Shown: positions 7,756 to 16,851, counted from the stretch's first letter. The stretch is DNA of 64,000 bases from CBDHFN01 sp965262605 (GCA_965262605.1 CBDHFN010000001.1:1-64000); one strand, 5' to 3'. The notes: generated from the letters alone by a model not told the origin. Program-made: numbers and translations.

Positions 7756-8445
7756 ATGAAATTTTTAATCATCTTCGCGCATAATGAACCCGAATCTTTT
7801 TGTGCGGCTTTATTGCATCATAGCGTCAAAACTCTTGAATCCCAAGGGCATGAAGTTAAGGTTTCCAATTTACATGCCATGAATTTTAATCCAATTGCCG
7901 ATAAAACTGATTTTAAAGACCCAAAGAATCATGATTATTGCGTATATGCTTTGGAGCAACGCCATGGTTGGCAAAATAAAACGCTAGCCCCAGATATAAT
8001 CCAAGAAGCCGAAAAATTAATTTGGTGCGATGCCATGATTTGGCATTTTCCTTTATATTGGTTTTCAGTGCCCGCGATTCTTAAAGGCTGGATTGACAGG
8101 GTATTTTTATCAGGGGCTATTTATGGTGGCAAAAGATTTTATGACCAAGGCGCCATGAAAGGCAAACGCGCATCATTATGCTTTACCGCGGGTTCGCGCG
8201 ATAATATGTTTGGCAAAGAGGCGATTCACGGCGAATTAAACGACATGATGCGCCCTTTATTGCGTGGTTCTTTGGGATATGTTGGTTTTGATGTTATTGC
8301 GCCATTTGTCGCTTATCATATCCCGTATATTTCCCATGACGAACGCCAAATTTTCTTTACGCAATATGATGATTATTTAGCCAATTTCTTTACCGCACCA
8401 TGCTTGCAATTTCCAAGCCCCCGCGATTTTGGTTTTGGATTATAA
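7756..8445 (+). CDS. NAD(P)H dehydrogenase (quinone), flavodoxin-2 fold
   Basis: A 229-aa member of the Flavodoxin_2 family (NQO1/MdaB/KefF-like), FMN or FAD-dependent two-electron reductases of quinones. The N-terminal strand and phosphate loop read MKFLIIFAHNEPESFCAAL. The flavin-contact segment is MIWHFPLYWFSVPAILKGWIDRVF, followed by GKRASLCFTAGSRDNMFG. The start has a strong Shine-Dalgarno (AGCAGGAGG). It is the last gene of the dut-argE operon. The substrate cannot be assigned. Confidence 0.85.
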   Translation: MKFLIIFAHNEPESFCAALLHHSVKTLESQGHEVKVSNLHAMNFNPIADKTDFKDPKNHDYCVYALEQRHGWQNKTLAPDIIQEAEKLIWCDAMIWHFPLYWFSVPAILKGWIDRVFLSGAIYGGKRFYDQGAMKGKRASLCFTAGSRDNMFGKEAIHGELNDMMRPLLRGSLGYVGFDVIAPFVAYHIPYISHDERQIFFTQYDDYLANFFTAPCLQFPSPRDFGFGL

Positions 8446-8548
8446 AACAGCAGATTAAGCAACTTATGCGCAATAAGCGAAAACTTTGTAAACTGATTCG
8501 TTTTGGAAGGAAATTATACCCTATCCAATAAAACCCCGCTTCAAGATG

Positions 8549-9004
8549 CTATCCATGCGCTTGCCAGATTGAACATATTTCATCTAAATACCAGACATTG
8601 TTATTTATAGAATTTTTTTCTTGAGTAAAAAATAATACGCAAGAATGAATATTTACTTCACCAGCTGAATTTTTTTGTGCTGGAATAATTATAATAAAAG
8701 TTTTTAAATATTTATCTGAATCAAAATCTGAAAAGCAATTTGAGTTTTTAATGAAATCTTGTTCAATAAAATTCTTTTGAATATTAGGTAAATTAAAATG
8801 CCGATTTATATGCTCTACCCCTAGTTTTTTATAAATTAATTTTAATTCTTCAATTTGCGCTTCGCTGACAATTAAATGGGCATTATTATAATTATTTACA
8901 ATATTGCCATTGTATTTGACCTTATGGAAAAATAAATTTTTAGGGTAAATATTTCTTTTCCCATTTTTTCTAATAATGCAAGCATTTTTATTGATACAAG
9001 TCAT
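8549..9004 (-). CDS. Hypothetical protein, 151 aa, second gene of a minus-strand pair
   Basis: The ATG directly follows the TAA of the upstream gene (TAAATG), so the pair is translationally coupled. The product is basic at the N-terminus, with Asn/Lys/Ile-rich composition and no signal peptide or membrane helix. Two beta-rich stretches are readable (YLKTFIIIIPAQKN and VNIHSCVLFFTQEKN). No family is recognised. A small accessory or defence unit is possible, but function is unknown. Confidence 0.6.
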   Translation of the reverse strand: MTCINKNACIIRKNGKRNIYPKNLFFHKVKYNGNIVNNYNNAHLIVSEAQIEELKLIYKKLGVEHINRHFNLPNIQKNFIEQDFIKNSNCFSDFDSDKYLKTFIIIIPAQKNSAGEVNIHSCVLFFTQEKNSINNNVWYLDEICSIWQAHG

Positions 9005-9829
9005 TTAGAATATTGGGTTAAAGCCTACTATATGCGAAAAAGGCATGTAATCGCTGTATAATCTAATTTGATTGTCGTAAAAATAACCGCGAAAAAATAA
9101 TTCTGTTTTGTCTTTGATATTTATTGCTAAAATATTATTTAATCGGTATAATTTTATCCATTTAAATACAGGTAAATTATTATTATTTTCGCTTAAATGC
9201 AATTTATGGGGTTGATTGCCATTTTTAATGACACCATAAACATGACCGACACTAATAAATTGTCCAGCATGAATTTGTATACCGCTTTTAAATTTTATCC
9301 GTGTTTGCGTGTAATTTTCAATAACATCGCCTTTCATTGAAACCATTGGAATTTCTTCGTCATCTTGCACGACCTTCATATTCTTATTTTCGGAATAATT
9401 TTGACAATTTAGCTTGTTTATAACATTATATTCTTTCAAACCAAAGGGGTTCTTGGTAAAATTTGGCTGTTTTTCAAAATCATTCCAATATTTTTCATAT
9501 CCTAATTTTGCACCTTTTATTTTTTGTGCAAGCGCATTATTATCTTCGCTTTCTTGCGAATTGGCAAGCACGCATGCCGTATAATCAATTAAAGGTTCGC
9601 CATCAAGATTTTTAATGCCAATATTGCAAATTGTTAATTTATGGTTATTTATTACTCGTTGTTCTTTGCTAATAATATTATACGGCATAATATCGCCATC
9701 ACGAGGCGAATCATAAAATTCAAAATGTCCATCATCATCACGGAATATTTTTAATAAATCCCAACCTTGCGCACGCAAATCTTCTCTTTGTGATTCACCA
9801 TTTTCGGTATTTAAATCAATAATTCTCAT
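9005..9829 (-). CDS. Hypothetical protein, 274 aa, first gene of a minus-strand pair
   Basis: Starts MRIIDLNTENGESQRED, and its C-terminal half appears rich in beta strands (IQIHAGQFISVGHVYGVIK). It lacks a signal sequence and transmembrane segments. No family is recognised. It is preceded by a good promoter (9878-9905) overlapped by a 12-bp inverted repeat, so it is likely regulated as a unit with the 151-aa partner. AT-rich composition and isolation between metabolic operons suggest accessory DNA. Confidence 0.65.
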   Translation of the reverse strand: MRIIDLNTENGESQREDLRAQGWDLLKIFRDDDGHFEFYDSPRDGDIMPYNIISKEQRVINNHKLTICNIGIKNLDGEPLIDYTACVLANSQESEDNNALAQKIKGAKLGYEKYWNDFEKQPNFTKNPFGLKEYNVINKLNCQNYSENKNMKVVQDDEEIPMVSMKGDVIENYTQTRIKFKSGIQIHAGQFISVGHVYGVIKNGNQPHKLHLSENNNNLPVFKWIKLYRLNNILAINIKDKTELFFRGYFYDNQIRLYSDYMPFSHIVGFNPIF

Positions 9830-9877
9830 TGTTAACCTTAATTTTCATTGAAATAAGCAATTAATACGCCTAATCAA

Positions 9878-9931
9878 GTCATACACAGAAATAATTTATT
9901 GTCAATATTTTTGGTTCTAACAATAAATTAT
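9878..9931 (-). promoter_or_regulatory. Promoter and operator-like inverted repeat for the 9829/9004 gene pair
   Basis: On the minus strand, TTGACA (9905-9900) and TATGAC (9883-9878) are separated by 16 bp and lie about 50 bp before the start at 9829. A perfect 12-bp inverted repeat, ATAATTTATTGT (9891-9902) and ACAATAAATTAT (9920-9931), covers the -35 box and its upstream flank, as expected for a repressor site. Confidence 0.55.
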
Positions 9932-9964
9932 CATAAATTTGGCGATGGCGGGAACTATTCACAA

Positions 9965-10216
9965 TTAAAGCTTTCTAGTCGGTGTAAATCCATCAGCTTC
10001 CCAGCCATTTGAAACTAATAAAACCATATAAACTCCTTTTGGTAATGCTAGAATTCTAGCAATTTTTTTGATAAACTTAAACAACATTTCCAATAAATCG
10101 GAGAAATTCTCTAAGTCCAATGAGTAAAAGTAATCAATTAACGAATGGCTTACACCTTTAGAAATGCAATCAATTGATTGATGAATTCTTAAAAATGTTG
10201 TCAACTTATAGCACAA
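9965..10216 (-). CDS. Doubtful 83-aa ORF
   Basis: Open only from a TTG that overlaps the -10 box of a minus-strand promoter (10205-10233), so the nominal start cannot be transcribed from that promoter. An internal ATG near 10087 would give about 40 residues. It has no recognisable family. It may be a gene remnant, or the region may give a short untranslated transcript. Confidence 0.2.
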   Translation of the reverse strand: MCYKLTTFLRIHQSIDCISKGVSHSLIDYFYSLDLENFSDLLEMLFKFIKKIARILALPKGVYMVLLVSNGWEADGFTPTRKL

Positions 10217-10233
10217 ATAAAATTATAAGTCAA
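10205..10233 (-). promoter_or_regulatory. Minus-strand promoter in the gap before uraH
   Basis: TTGACT (10233-10228) and TATAAG (10210-10205) with exactly 17 bp between them on the minus strand. Nothing clearly coding lies downstream before 9965, so it could drive a short RNA or a decayed gene. Confidence 0.5.
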
Positions 10234-10378
10234 CAAAATTTATAAATTTATTACGGCAAAAAATAAAGTCACCTACTATAATATAGGCAACACAAAAAAA
10301 CGGAATAAAATATTTTGGATTATAATTTGCTTGATTTTAATTATAATCAAGTTAAAATACCATTAACAAAGGAAAATT

Positions 10379-10732
10379 ATGGGAAAATTATCAACGCATA
10401 TTTTAGATACTTCGCTTGGCAAGCCAGCAGGTGGCGTGCGCATTTATTGCGAATTAATGCACGGCGATCATTATCACTTAGTCGCCGAAGCAACTACGAA
10501 TCAAGACGGCAGAACCGATGTGCCCTTACTGCAAGGCGATAATTTTCATAAAGGTCGCTATCGCTTATCGTTTTTAGTCGGTGAATATTTTGATAAATTA
10601 GGCTTAAATTTACCGCAAGAAAAATTTTTGGATATTGTGCCCATTGAATTTGGCATTGACGATGCTAATCAAAATTATCATGTGCCTTTGTTGATTACAC
10701 CTTATAGTTATAGCACTTATCGGGGTAGTTAA
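10379..10732 (+). CDS. uraH: 5-hydroxyisourate hydrolase (transthyretin-like)
   Basis: Hydrolyses 5-hydroxyisourate, the product of urate oxidation, to OHCU in purine breakdown. The 117-aa protein has the family signatures LSTHILDTSLGKPA (residues 4-17), GRTDVPLL around residue 44, and the C-terminal tetrapeptide YRGS that marks hydroxyisourate hydrolases rather than transthyretin. The ATG follows AAAGGAAAATT. The xdhA start lies 1 bp after the stop, giving a purine degradation operon uraH-xdhA-xdhB. No urate oxidase or OHCU decarboxylase gene is in the window. Confidence 0.95.
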   Translation: MGKLSTHILDTSLGKPAGGVRIYCELMHGDHYHLVAEATTNQDGRTDVPLLQGDNFHKGRYRLSFLVGEYFDKLGLNLPQEKFLDIVPIEFGIDDANQNYHVPLLITPYSYSTYRGS

Positions 10733-10733
10733 A

Positions 10734-12134
10734 TTGAGTAATTTAACAATCCGCGATAAAATTCAATTTATCCTTAATGGTAAGTTGTGCGAATATATTT
10801 GCGAAAATCCGCATGAAATGTTGATAGATTATTTGCGGGCGCGTGATTATACGGGCACAAAAGAGGGTTGCAAAGAAGGCGATTGCGGGGCTTGCACGCT
10901 TTTGATGATAAGCAAAATTAATGGTAAAACTGAAATTAAAGCGATTAATTCGTGCATAACGCTAATACCCATGATTGATGGTTGTGAAATTTTAAGCATT
11001 GATGGCTTAAAAAACCATATTATTCAAGAAAAAATGATAAAATTTCATGGTTCGCAATGCGGGTTTTGCACTCCGGGTTTTGTGATGTCTTTGGCGGGGC
11101 ATTATTATAATCAAAAAACTAATGACAAAGCCAATATCCAACAAAGCCTTAGCGGCAATCTTTGCCGTTGCACGGGCTATACTCCAATTTTGCACGCCGC
11201 CCAAGCCGCAATGGCGAACCCAGAATTATATGATTTCAGGTATTTTAATCAATTACCGAATCAAATTTATGAAAATTCTTTATATGGCGCGAATTATTGC
11301 GTGGCAAGAAATTTAAAAGATGCGCTTGAATATATGAAAAAATATCCTAACGCACGCATCATTGCGGGTGCAACTGATATTGGTTTATGGATTAATAAAA
11401 AACTGATGGAATTTTCGCAAATTTTATTTATTCATGCCATACCAGAAATTTGTGGTATTACCGAAAATAATAATGAATGGCATTTTGGTGCAGGCATTAC
11501 ATACAGCAATTTTTACGATTTTATGCGGGGCAAGAATGCTTTTATAGACGAATTGCTCAATCGCTTTGCGGGGCATCAAGTGCGCAATTTGGCGACAATT
11601 GGCGGTAATATTGCGAATGGTTCGCCAATTGGTGATGGACCGCCCTTATTTATTGCCATGAATGCGCGATTAAAATTAATATCGGCAAATGGTGAACGCA
11701 TCATAAATTTACAAGATTTCTTTATTGAATATGGCAAGCAAGATAAAAAACAAGGCGAAATTGTTCATAGTTTAATCTTGCCCAAACCCAAAGCAACCGA
11801 ACGAATTTACACCCATAAAATAACCAAGCGCAAAGATTCCGATATATCCGCCGTCATGATGGCGATGATGGTTGATATAAATGCGCAAAATATCATTGAA
11901 AATATCCGTATTTGTTATGGAGGCATGGCGGGTATACCTAAACGGGCGGATAAGAGCGAACAGGCTTTAATCGGTAAAAAATGGGCTTTACCAACCATGC
12001 AATTAGCAAGCGAATATATCGCCCAAGATTTCCAACCCCTAAGCGACATGCGCGCCAGCCAAGAATACCGCGCCTTAGCCGCCAAAAATCTTTTAACCAA
12101 AGCCTTTTTGGAATTAAACCATGCCCAACCATAA
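10734..12134 (+). CDS. xdhA: Xanthine dehydrogenase small subunit (2Fe-2S and FAD domains)
   Basis: Carries electrons from the molybdenum site of XdhB via two iron-sulfur clusters to FAD in the oxidation of hypoxanthine and xanthine. The plant-type 2Fe-2S motif CKEGDCGACT (Cys46, 51, 54) is followed by CGFCTPGF (109-112) and LCRCTGY (144-146) of the second cluster domain. The FAD-binding domain contains AGATDIGLW and NLATIGGNIANGSPIGD. The 466-aa length is normal for bacterial XdhA. The start is a TTG 1 bp after uraH, with GGGGTAG upstream. It overlaps xdhB by 14 bp. Confidence 0.93.
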   Translation: MSNLTIRDKIQFILNGKLCEYICENPHEMLIDYLRARDYTGTKEGCKEGDCGACTLLMISKINGKTEIKAINSCITLIPMIDGCEILSIDGLKNHIIQEKMIKFHGSQCGFCTPGFVMSLAGHYYNQKTNDKANIQQSLSGNLCRCTGYTPILHAAQAAMANPELYDFRYFNQLPNQIYENSLYGANYCVARNLKDALEYMKKYPNARIIAGATDIGLWINKKLMEFSQILFIHAIPEICGITENNNEWHFGAGITYSNFYDFMRGKNAFIDELLNRFAGHQVRNLATIGGNIANGSPIGDGPPLFIAMNARLKLISANGERIINLQDFFIEYGKQDKKQGEIVHSLILPKPKATERIYTHKITKRKDSDISAVMMAMMVDINAQNIIENIRICYGGMAGIPKRADKSEQALIGKKWALPTMQLASEYIAQDFQPLSDMRASQEYRALAAKNLLTKAFLELNHAQP

Positions 12135-14406
12135 CACACCCCACGATTCCGCGGCACTGCATGTTGCGGGCAGCGCAAAATTCATTGATGATATTGCCAT
12201 TGCCGGCGAATTTATCCATTGCAAACCGATTTTAGCAACCATTAACCGCGGGCAAATTTTAAGCATGGATTTTAGCGCAATCACCCAATTGCCTGATGTT
12301 ATAGGGGTATTAACTGCCGAAGATATTCGTGGTATTAATGATGTTAGCCCAACGGGCACGCATGACGAGGAATGTTTGGCAAGTAAAGAAATTTATTTTC
12401 ACGGGCAAGTGATTGGTTTAGTTGTTGCCAAAACTCGCCAAGCCGCCTTTAAAGCCGCCAAACTTGCCAAAATCACTTACCAAGAAAGCCCCGCTATCTT
12501 GTCGGTTGATGATGCTATGGCGCAACAATCATTCGTTTTGCCACCGCGCACCATGCAAATTGGCGATGCGCCCAACAAGATTGCAAATTGCAAGCATGTT
12601 ATTCGCGGGGAATTTAGCTTTGGCGGGCAGGATCATTTTTATCTGGAAGGGCAAATTTCATTGGTGATTCCGAATGAAGATAATCAATTTATGGTTTATT
12701 GTTCAACCCAACACCCAACCGAAGTGCAAAATTTAGTTGCCCATTTTTTAGGGCTTAACGCCCATAAAATCGTGGTGGAAACGCGCCGAATGGGTGGTGG
12801 CTTTGGGGGCAAGGAAACTCAAGCGGTTGCATTTGCATGTTTAGCCGCGCTTGCGGCGCAAAAATATCAAAAACCTTGCAAGTTAAGGCTTGACAGGGAC
12901 GATGATATGATGATTACGGGCAAAAGACATGGCGGTAAATGGCAATATCAATGCGGGTTTGATGATGATGGTAAAATTCAAGCTGTCATTGCTTCGGTCA
13001 TGCTGGATTGCGGATTTTCCGCCGATTTATCGGGTCCGATTTGCGACAGGGCTTTATATCATGCTGATAATGCTTACCATTACCCGAATGCGCATTTAAC
13101 GGCTTACCCATGTAAAACTCATAAGGTTTCTAATACGGCATTTCGTGGTTTTGGCGGTCCGCAAGGCGTGTTATTAGCCGAACGATTAATTGAATCTATC
13201 GCCATTTATACAAAAAAAGATGCTTTGGCGATTCGGCAATGTAATTTTTATCGCGACCATGATGCCAAAGGCGACATGCAAAAAACGCCGTATCATCAAC
13301 CCATTAAAGACGGCGTGATTAATAAATTAGTTAGCGAATTAAAAAATCAAGCAAATTACGATAAAAAATTGCAAGAAATCCAAAAATTTAATCAAAGTTC
13401 CGCTTTTAAAACCCGTGGCATTGCCCTTACCCCCGTAAAATTCGGGATAAGCTTTACCAATACGGGCATGAATCAGGCGGGCGCATTAGTGCATTTATAC
13501 ACTGATGGGTCATTATTAATTAATCATGGTGGCACCGAAATGGGGCAGGGGCTTTACCAAAAGACAAGACAAATTGCCGCGCGGTTAATGGGCGTTTCCT
13601 TAGATAAAGTGCAAATTTGCGCCACAAATACCAGTAAAGTTGCCAATACGCAACCGACGGCGGCTTCGGCGGGAACGGATTTAAACGGCATGGCGATTAA
13701 AGACGCCATCGGTAAAATTCAATCGCGATTAATCGGCTTTATTGCTGAAAAATATCAATGCCCCGCAGATTCTATAAAATTTGACGATAATTTTGTGCAT
13801 GTTAATCATGAAAAAATTCCGCTTGGCAAAATTTGCTTTGATGCGCATTGGGCGCGCGTGCAATTATGGGACAGCGGATTTTACAAAACTCCCGACATAT
13901 ATTTTGACCCCGTGAAATATCAAGGCGAGCCGTTTTATTATTATGCCTATGGCGCGGCGCAAACCCAAGTTGAAATTGATTGCCTTAGCGGTGAATATGA
14001 AATTTTAGCCGTGGATATTTTGCATGATGTCGGTGAATCGCTGAATCCCGCGCTTGACATTGGGCAAATTACGGGCGGTTTTGTGCAAGGCATGGGTTGG
14101 CTTACCACCGAGGAGTTATTTTGGAATCATCAAGGTAAATTAATGACGCACGCGCCGTCAACTTACAAAATTCCGACCATGCGCGATATTCCCCAAGAAT
14201 TTCAAGTTAATTTATTCAAAAATACGAATCAAAGCGCAACAATTTTTCGTTCCAAAGCTGTGGGTGAACCCCCATTAATGTTAGGGATTTCGGTATTTCA
14301 AGCATTATGCAACGCCGTTAATCAATACCGCAATAATAATGGCAAATTATCAAAATTAATCAACGCGCCCGCAACCGCGCAAGAGATTTTATTAGCAATG
14401 CAGTGA
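12121..14406 (+). CDS. xdhB: Xanthine dehydrogenase molybdopterin-binding large subunit
   Basis: Catalytic subunit holding the molybdenum cofactor. Signatures in order are GSAKFIDDI near the N-terminus, MGGGFGGKETQA, AFRGFGGPQG (with the substrate-positioning Arg), NHGGTEMGQGLYQK, ASAGTDLNGMA and KAVGEPPLMLG with the catalytic Glu near the C-terminus. The 761-aa length fits bacterial XdhB. The start overlaps the end of xdhA. The cofactor-insertion gene xdhC, often next in the operon, is absent here; a repeat-rich region follows instead. mobA lies at 48165. Confidence 0.94.
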   Translation: MPNHNTPHDSAALHVAGSAKFIDDIAIAGEFIHCKPILATINRGQILSMDFSAITQLPDVIGVLTAEDIRGINDVSPTGTHDEECLASKEIYFHGQVIGLVVAKTRQAAFKAAKLAKITYQESPAILSVDDAMAQQSFVLPPRTMQIGDAPNKIANCKHVIRGEFSFGGQDHFYLEGQISLVIPNEDNQFMVYCSTQHPTEVQNLVAHFLGLNAHKIVVETRRMGGGFGGKETQAVAFACLAALAAQKYQKPCKLRLDRDDDMMITGKRHGGKWQYQCGFDDDGKIQAVIASVMLDCGFSADLSGPICDRALYHADNAYHYPNAHLTAYPCKTHKVSNTAFRGFGGPQGVLLAERLIESIAIYTKKDALAIRQCNFYRDHDAKGDMQKTPYHQPIKDGVINKLVSELKNQANYDKKLQEIQKFNQSSAFKTRGIALTPVKFGISFTNTGMNQAGALVHLYTDGSLLINHGGTEMGQGLYQKTRQIAARLMGVSLDKVQICATNTSKVANTQPTAASAGTDLNGMAIKDAIGKIQSRLIGFIAEKYQCPADSIKFDDNFVHVNHEKIPLGKICFDAHWARVQLWDSGFYKTPDIYFDPVKYQGEPFYYYAYGAAQTQVEIDCLSGEYEILAVDILHDVGESLNPALDIGQITGGFVQGMGWLTTEELFWNHQGKLMTHAPSTYKIPTMRDIPQEFQVNLFKNTNQSATIFRSKAVGEPPLMLGISVFQALCNAVNQYRNNNGKLSKLINAPATAQEILLAMQ

Positions 14407-14831
14407 TATAAGATATTCCGATGCAAAATACTTTTATTCCCGTCCAACCGAAATATTTTTGCCGATAGGCGCGGGGTGGTTTTTATTTCTTCAAGATTTT
14501 TTAAACGCCCTAAATCCCGATGCAAATTGCTATCCTTCCCCTCCAATCGTCAGATTTTCGGCGTAGCCGAAGTGGAGGTTGAAGGGCAGAAATTGAATTA
14601 CTTCAATTTCTATATAAAATTACCAAAAGGTAATTTTATGCCCTGATGCAATACTTGCGTAATTGCCTTGGCAATAAGCAAGCGGGGTGGTTTAAAATTA
14701 TAATTTTTGTAATAAATATAACTTGATTTATTTTAAAATGGTAAATATGCTAAGTATTACAAGATTTTAAGGATAATATGCAAAATCAAGAAATTTCAGA
14801 AATTATAATCAAATAATCCTTAGGAAAAACT
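14407..14831. other. 425-bp repeat-rich gap after xdhB
   Basis: No gene. The segment is a mosaic of units that begin GATGCAA (14420, 14520, 14646) and of which two end GCGGGGTGGTT (14471-14481 and 14682-14692). The middle is strongly structured (next entries). A 12-codon frame (14779-14817, MQNQEISEIIIK) preceded by AAGGATAAT lies just before the glycosyltransferase and may be a gene stub or leader. Confidence 0.6.
14540..14692 (+). ncRNA. Candidate structured RNA or palindromic element with three folded domains
   Basis: Domain 1: CCTCCA (14540-14545) pairs with TGGAGG (14573-14578) around TTCGGC GTA GCCGAA (14557-14571). Domain 2: AGGGCA (14583-14588) pairs with TGCCCT (14639-14644). Inside are two perfect hairpins, GAAATTGAA with TTCAATTTC (14589-14610) and TAAAATTACC with GGTAATTTTA (14615-14638), giving a three-way junction with only four unpaired bases. 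Domain 3: CTTGC (14654-14658) pairs with GCAAG (14678-14682) around ATTGCC TT GGCAAT. Domain 1 recurs at 16978-17016. It may be a transcribed RNA, or DNA palindromes of a mobile repeat; no known RNA family was recognised. Confidence 0.45.
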
Positions 14832-15956
14832 ATGAATGAAATTAAACAAAAAAAGATTTTATGCGTTATTTATGGTATGGGCGCGGGCGGTGCAGAACGG
14901 GTAATGGCGGAACTTTGTAATTATATGGCGCAAAATGGTCATGAAATTACCCTTGCAACTCTGTCAATTTGTGATGATTTTTATGAAATTTCTCCGCAAG
15001 TCAAACGAATTTCGGTTGATTTACGCATGAATCCCCAAAATATTTGGCAAAAATTATCAATAAACTTTAAACGCATACAATTAATTCGCCAATTGGTCAA
15101 AAATACCAACCCTGATGGTATTATAAGCTTTATTGATTTAACGAATATTATGATGTTGATAAGCACTATGGGCATGGGTGTGCCAATAATTATTTCGGAA
15201 CATATTAATCCAAAATTCCATAAATTGCCTTTAATTTGGGAAATATTGCGTAAAATATCATATAATCAAGCCAATTATTTAACAATTTTAACGAAAGATG
15301 TTCAAGATTGGGCTTGTAAAATTATGGATAATCATAAAATTATTGTTATAAATAATGCAATAAGAAATATTAATGATAGTGAAATTTTTGAAAAGCCAAT
15401 TTTAATGCCACAAGGCAATATAATTTTAGCAGCAGGGCGATTTACCGCGCAAAAAGGTTTTGATTTATTAATAAAATCTTTCGCGCAATCACAATTATGC
15501 CATCAAAATTGGCATTTAGTAATTTTGGGTGAGGGGGAATTAAAGAATCAGTATATCAGCTTAATCAATGAATATGGCTTGCAACAATCCGTGCATTTAT
15601 TGGGGGTGCATAAAAATCTTAAACAATGGTTTCAACATGCGGATATTTTTGTTTTATCATCAAGATTTGAAGGTTTTGGCTTGGTATTGGTTGAAGCAAT
15701 GCAAAATAGCATGGCGGTTATTTCGTTTGCATGCCCATCGGGACCTTCTGAAATCATTGAAAATGATGAAATGGGAATATTAATTCCCCCGCAAAATATT
15801 GCGTTAATGGCGCAAGCCATGGTTAAATTAGCCAATAACCCCCAATTACGCCAATCAATGGGCGAAAAAGCCAAAATTTCAGTAATTAATCGGTATAATC
15901 CTGATTTAATTTACAAAAAATGGCTTGATTTATGCGCGAAAATTATTCATAAATAA
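14832..15956 (+). CDS. GT4-family glycosyltransferase
   Basis: A 374-aa retaining glycosyltransferase of the GT-B fold, probably adding a sugar to a surface glycan. The N-terminal GMGAGGAERVMAELC is the typical loop of GT4 enzymes. The C-terminal half holds GRFTAQKGFDLLIKSF, HWHLVILGEGEL and the nucleotide-sugar site SSRFEGFGLVLVEAMQ, then FACPSGPSEII. The ATG at 14832 follows TTAGGAAAAACT. The methyltransferase start abuts the stop, so they are co-transcribed. Donor and acceptor are not deducible. Confidence 0.88.
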   Translation: MNEIKQKKILCVIYGMGAGGAERVMAELCNYMAQNGHEITLATLSICDDFYEISPQVKRISVDLRMNPQNIWQKLSINFKRIQLIRQLVKNTNPDGIISFIDLTNIMMLISTMGMGVPIIISEHINPKFHKLPLIWEILRKISYNQANYLTILTKDVQDWACKIMDNHKIIVINNAIRNINDSEIFEKPILMPQGNIILAAGRFTAQKGFDLLIKSFAQSQLCHQNWHLVILGEGELKNQYISLINEYGLQQSVHLLGVHKNLKQWFQHADIFVLSSRFEGFGLVLVEAMQNSMAVISFACPSGPSEIIENDEMGILIPPQNIALMAQAMVKLANNPQLRQSMGEKAKISVINRYNPDLIYKKWLDLCAKIIHK

Positions 15957-16772
15957 ATGATGATTAAAAAACAACGATTCCAATTCGGCAAAAATTGGCA
16001 AAATTTTTTGCAATCCATGAATGACGCGCGCATTAACGAAGCCATCATCAGTATTAAAAATAATTTAGCTTTAAATACGCTTGAAGGAAAAACATTTTTG
16101 GATATTGGATGCGGGAGCGGATTATTTTCTTTGGCGGCGCATAAATTGGGCGCAAAACAAATTTATAGCTTTGATTATGACGAAAATTCCGTGCAAGCCA
16201 CAAAATTTTTGCATGCACAATATGCTAATGAATCGCAAAATTGGCAAATAGAGCAAGGCTCGGTCTTAGATGCCGAATATTTGCAAAAATATGGGCAAGT
16301 TGATTATTTATATTCTTGGGGCGTATTGCATCATACGGGCGATATGGCGCTTGCCTTTGCCAATGTCGCAAAAATGGTAAAACCCGATGGCAAATTATTT
16401 ATTTCAATTTATAATGACCAAGGGGTTGAATCAAAAATTTGGCATGGTTTAAAACGATTTTATTGCCAAGGGGGCGCGGCAAATAAATTCTTCGTAGTTT
16501 TATATACTTTTTTTAGATGTTGGACAAAACGAATGATTTATGACTTATTTACTAAATGCAATCCATTATATACTTGGAATCATTATGGCGATAATAATCG
16601 GGGCATGTCGGCGTGGCATGATTTGATTGATTGGGCGGGGGGGTATCCGTTTGAATACGCCAAACCTGAACAAATATTTGAATTTTTCAAAAATCAAGGT
16701 TTTGCGCTGGAAAAATTAAAAACTTGCCGTGGCGGACTTGGATGCAATGAATTTGTATTTAGAAAATTATGA
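15957..16772 (+). CDS. Class I SAM-dependent methyltransferase
   Basis: A 271-aa methyltransferase. The SAM site reads FLDIGCGSGLFSLAAHKLGA (residues 43-62), then the acidic strand end SFDYDENSV, and VDYLYSWGVLHHTGDM for motif IV. The C-terminal RGMSAWHDLIDWAGGYPFEY and GGLGCNEFVF mark a subgroup often found in surface-polysaccharide clusters. It lies directly behind the GT4 gene with no gap, consistent with O-methylation or a similar change of the glycan being built. Substrate unknown. Confidence 0.85.
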   Translation: MMIKKQRFQFGKNWQNFLQSMNDARINEAIISIKNNLALNTLEGKTFLDIGCGSGLFSLAAHKLGAKQIYSFDYDENSVQATKFLHAQYANESQNWQIEQGSVLDAEYLQKYGQVDYLYSWGVLHHTGDMALAFANVAKMVKPDGKLFISIYNDQGVESKIWHGLKRFYCQGGAANKFFVVLYTFFRCWTKRMIYDLFTKCNPLYTWNHYGDNNRGMSAWHDLIDWAGGYPFEYAKPEQIFEFFKNQGFALEKLKTCRGGLGCNEFVFRKL

Positions 16773-16793
16773 ATTATATTTATTAGGCAAACC

Positions 16794-16838
16794 ATGACAA
16801 ACCCTAAAATATCAATAATAATGCCCGTATATATTTAG
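16794..16838 (+). pseudogene. Stub of a GT2 glycosyltransferase start (copy A)
   Basis: MTNPKISIIMPVYI and a stop. The string IIMPVY is the canonical first strand of GT-A family 2 glycosyltransferases, but everything beyond it is missing. Two further copies of the same start lie at 18225 and 18798. Confidence 0.6.
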
Positions 16839-16851
16839 TGCCAAATATTAT

